Part shown: positions 5,061 through 8,379 of the stretch, piece after piece
How the letters are laid out: the number at the start of each line of letters is the position of its first letter
How positions within the stretch are numbered: position 1 is the stretch's first letter
Assembly (NCBI GenBank): GCA_002311635.1
Contig: DBZJ01000217.1
Location: 1,406 to 9,784 of the forward strand
DNA: 8,379 nucleotides
From: Syntrophaceae bacterium UBA1163
GTDB taxonomy: Bacteria; Desulfobacterota; BSN033; UBA1163
Direction of reading: 5' to 3'
The notes under the pieces: model-generated
The model's database searches: none
What the model was told of the DNA's origin: nothing
What the model saw: only the letters and a program-made list of their open reading frames with translations
Position numbers and translations under genes: made by a program

Positions 5061-6698
5061 ATGCAGCGAGAGGTCATTAAAGCGAATGTCGTCGTCTTTA
5101 TTGCCAGTTTCTGCACGCTCGTGATTGAACTGGTGGCAGGAAGAATCATGGCCCCTTATGTCGGGGTTTCCCTCTATACCTGGACAAGCATCATCGGAGT
5201 CGTCCTTGCCGGCATAAGCATCGGAGCGTATCTGGGAGGCCGGATGGCCGACCGGTATCCCCGTTCCTCCACACTCGGCTGGCTCCTCTTTTTCTCAGGC
5301 CTGGGGGCATTTTCGATTTCACCGCTGACCAGTTTGGTTGGCGGGGCTCAATTTCAAACAAGTCTGATGTCGCGGATTCTGCTGATCACCACCATTGTCT
5401 TTTTTATTCCCTCCTGTCTGCTCGGAATGATCTCGCCTGTGGTCGTCAAATTGACCCTCAAGAACCTCGACAAAACTGGCAATGTCGTCGGTAAGATCTA
5501 CGCCTTCTCTACCCTCGGCTCTATCCTCGGGACATTTGCCACGGGATTCTTTCTCATCTCCTGGATTGGAACGCGCTCTATCCTTTTGACAATGGGGATC
5601 ATCCTTATCGTTTCTGCTTTGATCTTTGGGAATTTTTTCAGAAGCAGAAAAGCCCTCGCCCTCTTTTTCCTTTTCCTCTTTCTTTCTGGTTTCCTCCCCT
5701 TCGTGGGGTTGCGCGTCTATGGCGCGGCCAAACCGGCGGAATTCTCCTTTCCCACCTCCCCCATGGAATCCCTCAAGACGTTTTACAACTACGCCTTCAG
5801 GCCACCCTTGGAAGAGGAGACCTATTTTTTCAAGGAGAGCGACTACTATACGATTAAATTAAAGACGAGTATTAAAGGAAGCGATGGAAATTTTTTAGAG
5901 TCTCTGGTCCTCGATCATCTGATTCATTCCTATACTGACCTGCAAGATCCCCTCTATCTCGAATACGATTACATCCGGATTTACGAAGAGATGGTGAGAT
6001 GGCAGGTGAAGAAAGGGAGATCGTTAAAGGCCCTCTTTCTGGGAGGAGGAGGTTATACCTTTCCCCGTTTCATCGACGCAAAGTATCCCAAGGCAGAGAT
6101 CGATGTGGTGGAGATCGATCCGGAGATCACCCGAACGGCGAAAAAATATCTGGGCGTTTCAGAGAGTACTAAAATCCGTACCTTCAACGAAGACGGCCGT
6201 TGGTTTGTGATGAACTGTCAGGACAAGGGGACCTATGATTTTATCTTCGGAGATGCCTTCAATGATCTTTCGATTCCCTATCACCTAACCACCAAAGAAT
6301 TTGCCACCCTGCTCAAAAGTCTTCTCAAACCAGATGGGATGCTGATGGCAAACGTGATCGATAGTTTCAAGCAGGGAGCCTTTATGCCCTCCTATATCCG
6401 GACCCTGGAAGAAGTGTTTGGGAAGGGGAATATCCACCTCATCACTCTCAGTTCGGACTACGATCATATCGGCATCAGTACCTTTGTGGTGGTAGCGAGT
6501 CCGCAGAAGCTGGACATGGACGATTTTGTTAGGAAGGTGAAAGGAAAGGGCGGAGAGATCACTTCCCATGTCATGCCTCAAGATCAATTACAGGAATTTT
6601 TAAGAGATCGTTACTCTGTGATCCTCACCGACGACTATGTCCCCGTCGACAATCTGATCGCCCCCATTTTCGAAGAACGTTTTGGATATCCGCAATGA
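5061..6698 (+). CDS. Fused membrane/spermidine-synthase-like protein (aminopropyltransferase fold)
   Basis: A 545-residue protein in two parts. Residues 1 to about 215 are hydrophobic, with about seven TM helices ending at FFLFLFLSGFLPFVGLRVYG. They carry the conserved opening seen in fused MFS/spermidine synthases (IELVAGRIMAPYVG, GVVLAGISIGAYLGGRMADR). Residues from about 250 form a cytosolic class-I methyltransferase-like fold: glycine loop LGGGGYTFPR (327-336), acidic DVVEIDPE (348-355) for the nucleoside ribose, and GDAFNDLSIPYHLTTKEF (397-414), where Asp398 aligns with the catalytic Asp of SpeE. The substrate loop is LVLDHLIHSYTDLQDP (282-297) instead of the LDG-x-x-Q type of true spermidine synthases, so the amine substrate is uncertain and spermidine synthesis should not be assumed. 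The start has GAGAGGA (5048-5054) six bases upstream. No other polyamine gene adjoins. It may share a transcript with the TIGR04076 gene 253 bp upstream. Confidence 0.9.
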   Translation: MQREVIKANVVVFIASFCTLVIELVAGRIMAPYVGVSLYTWTSIIGVVLAGISIGAYLGGRMADRYPRSSTLGWLLFFSGLGAFSISPLTSLVGGAQFQTSLMSRILLITTIVFFIPSCLLGMISPVVVKLTLKNLDKTGNVVGKIYAFSTLGSILGTFATGFFLISWIGTRSILLTMGIILIVSALIFGNFFRSRKALALFFLFLFLSGFLPFVGLRVYGAAKPAEFSFPTSPMESLKTFYNYAFRPPLEEETYFFKESDYYTIKLKTSIKGSDGNFLESLVLDHLIHSYTDLQDPLYLEYDYIRIYEEMVRWQVKKGRSLKALFLGGGGYTFPRFIDAKYPKAEIDVVEIDPEITRTAKKYLGVSESTKIRTFNEDGRWFVMNCQDKGTYDFIFGDAFNDLSIPYHLTTKEFATLLKSLLKPDGMLMANVIDSFKQGAFMPSYIRTLEEVFGKGNIHLITLSSDYDHIGISTFVVVASPQKLDMDDFVRKVKGKGGEITSHVMPQDQLQEFLRDRYSVILTDDYVPVDNLIAPIFEERFGYPQ

Positions 6699-6738
6699 AG
6701 GAGCGATTCGATCCAGTTCAGCGGCATGGCTGTTCTAA

Positions 6739-6767
6739 TTGACAGAGCTTAGGGTGCTGGATAGAAT
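6739..6767 (+). promoter_or_regulatory. Sigma70-type promoter for serB
   Basis: A perfect -35 box TTGACA (6739-6744), an exact 17-bp spacer and TAGAAT (6762-6767, 5/6 match) form a near-consensus promoter in the 110-bp gap after the synthase gene. The predicted start is near 6774, about 35 nt before the serB ATG. This makes serB an independent transcription unit. Confidence 0.8.
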
Positions 6768-6808
6768 AGCCAAGAGCGGGTCTTTGTCTTTATTAGAAGG
6801 TTGAGAGA

Positions 6809-7984
6809 ATGGGAGATAAGAGAGACTTTGTGATGGTGACCGTGTCCGGTCCGGACCAGCCGGGGATCACCGCCACGTTCAGCAGGATTCTGGTAGAGAA
6901 TCAGGTGGAGATTGTGGATATCGAACAGGCCTCTCTTCAGGATTTTCTCGGCCTCTCTTTCCTCCTGGACATGAGCGGAGCGAAGCAATCGCAAGATAGT
7001 GTTTTGAAAGACCTTCTGTTTGAAGCCAGCCGGCTTCACCTGACCCTCAATTTTCGGCTCTTCTCTGAGAAAGAGATGAAGGCGAGAAATAGCAAGAACC
7101 TTTTTATCCTGACTTATTTTGGGGATACTCGGGCTCTGGCGGAGATTTCAAGTATCCTGGCCGAGGAAAATGCCAATATCGAAATGATCAGCAATCTGAC
7201 CCGCCACCGTGCAAGTTGCGTGGAGCTGACGATCGACGTGAATGGAGTGAAAAACCTCGGCCACTTGAAGGAAAGAGTGATTGCCAAGAGCCACGAACTC
7301 AACGTTGATTTGGCCCTCCAGAAGATGGAGGCCTATCGCAAGAACAAACGCCTCGTCTTTTTTGACATGGACAGCACTCTGGTGGATATGGAAATCATTG
7401 ACGAGATGGCTGAGAGGGCAGGGGTCTTTAAGGAGGTTTCGAGAATCACGGAGAAGGCAAAGAGAGGGGATCTCGATTTTGAAGAAGCCTTGATCCAGCG
7501 CGTGGCGCTCCTCAAAGGATTGAAGGTTGAAGCATTGGAGAAGATTCGCAGTGAGATCAAGCTCTCCGAAGGAGCTGAGGATTTAGTGGAGACGCTCAAG
7601 GGGTTGGGGTATAAACTGGGTTTGGTGAGCGGAGGATTCGATTATTTTGCCAATTTTTTGAAGGAAAGATTGCGTTTGGATTTTTCCTTTGCCAACCAGC
7701 TGGAAATCAAGGATGGAGCCCTGACCGGTAAAGTGCTGGGAAAGATTGTGGACAATACTTACAAGGCAAAGATCGTCAATATGGTTTCCAGTGAGGAGGG
7801 AGTGCTTTTAGATCAGACCGTGGCCATCGGCGACGGGGCCAATGATGTTTTGATGTTAGGTCAAGCCGGATTGGGTATTGCATATAACGCCAAGGAAAGA
7901 ATTGAGCGAGCGGCCAATATGAGTGTGGGCCGCGCCCGCCTCAAAAATATCCTCTATATCTTAGGCATTTCAGAAGAAGAATAA
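6809..7984 (+). CDS. serB: Phosphoserine phosphatase with two ACT domains
   Basis: A 391-residue SerB that dephosphorylates O-phosphoserine, the last step of serine synthesis, in the cytosol. Residues about 7-85 are one ACT domain (MVTVSGPDQPGITATFSRIL) and about 98-170 a second (LFILTYFGDTRALAEISSILAEENANI); ACT domains usually bind amino acids, so serine feedback is plausible. The HAD catalytic domain runs from about 181 to the end. Motif I is FFDMDSTLVDME, with nucleophile Asp186, acid/base Asp188 and substrate Glu195. Motif II is SGGF (274-277), motif III is Lys319 in NTYKAK, and motif IV is GDGANDV (341-347) with the Mg-binding Asp pair. Similarity to E. coli SerB extends over the whole catalytic domain, including ANQLEIKDGALTGKV and AGLGIAYNAK. 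E. coli SerB is shorter, so the double ACT form is the longer type. AGAAGG lies 8 nt before the ATG. No other serine-pathway gene adjoins. Confidence 0.96.
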   Translation: MGDKRDFVMVTVSGPDQPGITATFSRILVENQVEIVDIEQASLQDFLGLSFLLDMSGAKQSQDSVLKDLLFEASRLHLTLNFRLFSEKEMKARNSKNLFILTYFGDTRALAEISSILAEENANIEMISNLTRHRASCVELTIDVNGVKNLGHLKERVIAKSHELNVDLALQKMEAYRKNKRLVFFDMDSTLVDMEIIDEMAERAGVFKEVSRITEKAKRGDLDFEEALIQRVALLKGLKVEALEKIRSEIKLSEGAEDLVETLKGLGYKLGLVSGGFDYFANFLKERLRLDFSFANQLEIKDGALTGKVLGKIVDNTYKAKIVNMVSSEEGVLLDQTVAIGDGANDVLMLGQAGLGIAYNAKERIERAANMSVGRARLKNILYILGISEEE

Positions 7985-8076
7985 GTTCCCTGACTCTCTG
8001 CAACGGTTTCCTCTAATCCTCATTTATATGGGAAATAGATTCATTGCAAGTGAAACGCTGCCCGCCAAAAGACAGA

Positions 8077-8092
8077 AAAGTGATCTCACTTT
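8077..8092. repeat. Perfect 7+2+7 palindrome, terminator-like on the minus strand
   Basis: AAAGTGA (8077-8083) and TCACTTT (8086-8092) are perfect inverted repeats around a 2-bp centre. Read on the minus strand the hairpin is followed by a T-rich run (TTTTCTGTCTTTT), and it coincides with the stop codon of the small minus ORF. It may be a weak intrinsic terminator for minus-strand transcription, or a regulator-binding palindrome. Confidence 0.4.
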
Positions 8093-8208
8093 ATTGGTTC
8101 GCCAAGATACCCTGACTCCTGAGTTTCTCTCCAGCGACGAAGTGTAGTCGGTCGGTAATTCTTTGCCGCTAATTTGATTATTTCCTCTGTTAATTGAACC
8201 AGAGCCAT
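8086..8208 (-). CDS. Possible small ORF or gene remnant, unknown function
   Basis: A 40-codon ORF whose product begins MALVQLTEEIIKLAAKNY and ends RRWRETQESGYLGEPIK, then TGA. The predicted peptide is amphipathic with helix-forming stretches and reads like real protein, unlike the opposite strand. The same frame stays open upstream for 37 more codons to a TGA at 8322-8320, with no ATG, GTG or TTG, so the coding part may once have been longer and lost its start. The segment before the ATG (CACAGGGAAAAGCTAAAT) has only a distant GGGA. It ends in the palindrome at 8077-8092. I do not recognise a family; it could be an orphan small protein, a truncated gene or chance. Confidence 0.27.
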   Translation of the reverse strand: MALVQLTEEIIKLAAKNYRPTTLRRWRETQESGYLGEPIK

Positions 8209-8379
8209 ATTTAGCTTTTCCCTGTGAGAATAGTCCCCTTCCTTGTATCTGCAAAGTGATATTTTCCCACTACTTCCCTTGCCTCGCGTCCTGGAGGATT
8301 TCCCCTCCCGCCAATTTTTTCACACTATTCCATTCCTATGGAAATCTAGCAGGCACCCCTAATGCCTCATTAATAAATG

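Larger units (their letters stand above)
7985..8379. other. 395-bp region without a confident gene
   Basis: From the serB stop to the window end no ORF on either strand has both a good ribosome site and recognisable similarity. Base composition looks more AT-rich than in the flanking genes. Visible elements are a 16-bp palindrome (8077-8092), a TTCCAT/ATGGAA inverted repeat with a 4-nt loop (8328-8343), an AGGCA/TGCCT stem near 8351-8367, and a possible small minus-strand ORF listed separately. No T-tailed hairpin follows serB. The region could be an ordinary spacer, a decayed gene, or the 3' end of a minus-strand gene continuing beyond the window. Confidence 0.5.

Noticed and set aside
7988..8118. 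The 9-bp direct repeat CCCTGACTC (7988-7996 and 8110-8118).
   Set aside because: Only two short copies at irregular context with no flanking similarity; compatible with chance and not evidence of a repeat array.
8028..8147. A 39-codon plus-strand ORF (MGNRFIASETL...) after serB.
   Set aside because: No Shine-Dalgarno sequence before its ATG, and it overlaps the antisense ORF and palindrome; probably chance.
8024..8254. A 76-codon minus-strand frame (MQIQGRG...) in the right-hand spacer.
   Set aside because: It needs a TTG start without a ribosome site and its product is low-complexity-like; the other minus frame (8086-8208) reads more like protein.

Overview
The window reads as ordinary chromosomal DNA of a free-living bacterium with moderate GC and compact gene spacing. 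The best guess for the organism is a deltaproteobacterial (Desulfobacterota, for example Syntrophales-like) lineage. This rests on recalled family resemblance: an FmdB zinc-ribbon protein with a long acidic, Met-rich tail, a TIGR04076 protein, a membrane-fused spermidine-synthase-like protein and a SerB with tandem ACT domains. There is no rRNA, tRNA, CRISPR array, insertion sequence or phage gene that I can see.

Layout, left to right. The window opens inside the 3' end of a class-III aminotransferase (+). It converges on a two-gene minus-strand operon: an M20 metallopeptidase followed, with an 11-bp overlap, by an isochorismatase-like cysteine hydrolase. A 125-bp divergent spacer leads to a stand-alone GNAT acetyltransferase (+). 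This converges, across a 68-bp spacer holding a hairpin, on a second minus-strand operon: a 12-TM MFS transporter followed 1 nt later by an FmdB-type zinc-ribbon protein. The MFS start codon is overlapped by a 16-codon leader ORF that has the better Shine-Dalgarno sequence. A 157-bp divergent spacer then carries a near-consensus sigma70 promoter for a TIGR04076 protein (+). Next come a 253-bp region rich in inverted repeats, a fused membrane/spermidine-synthase-like protein (+), another near-consensus sigma70 promoter, and SerB phosphoserine phosphatase (+). The last 395 bp hold no confident gene, only a possible small minus-strand ORF that ends in a terminator-like palindrome.

How the genes work together. 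Much of the window concerns nitrogen and amino-acid metabolism: aminotransferase, M20 amidohydrolase or peptidase, amidase-like cysteine hydrolase, and SerB in serine synthesis. No single pathway links them all, because the strands alternate and SerB has its own promoter. The two overlapping minus-strand pairs (M20 with cysteine hydrolase, MFS with FmdB) are the only firm co-expression units.

I do not see a clear novel defence or mobile system. The items most worth a second look are the structured region before the membrane-bound aminopropyltransferase-like protein, that protein's altered substrate motif, the leader ORF on the MFS gene, and the unannotated right-hand end.
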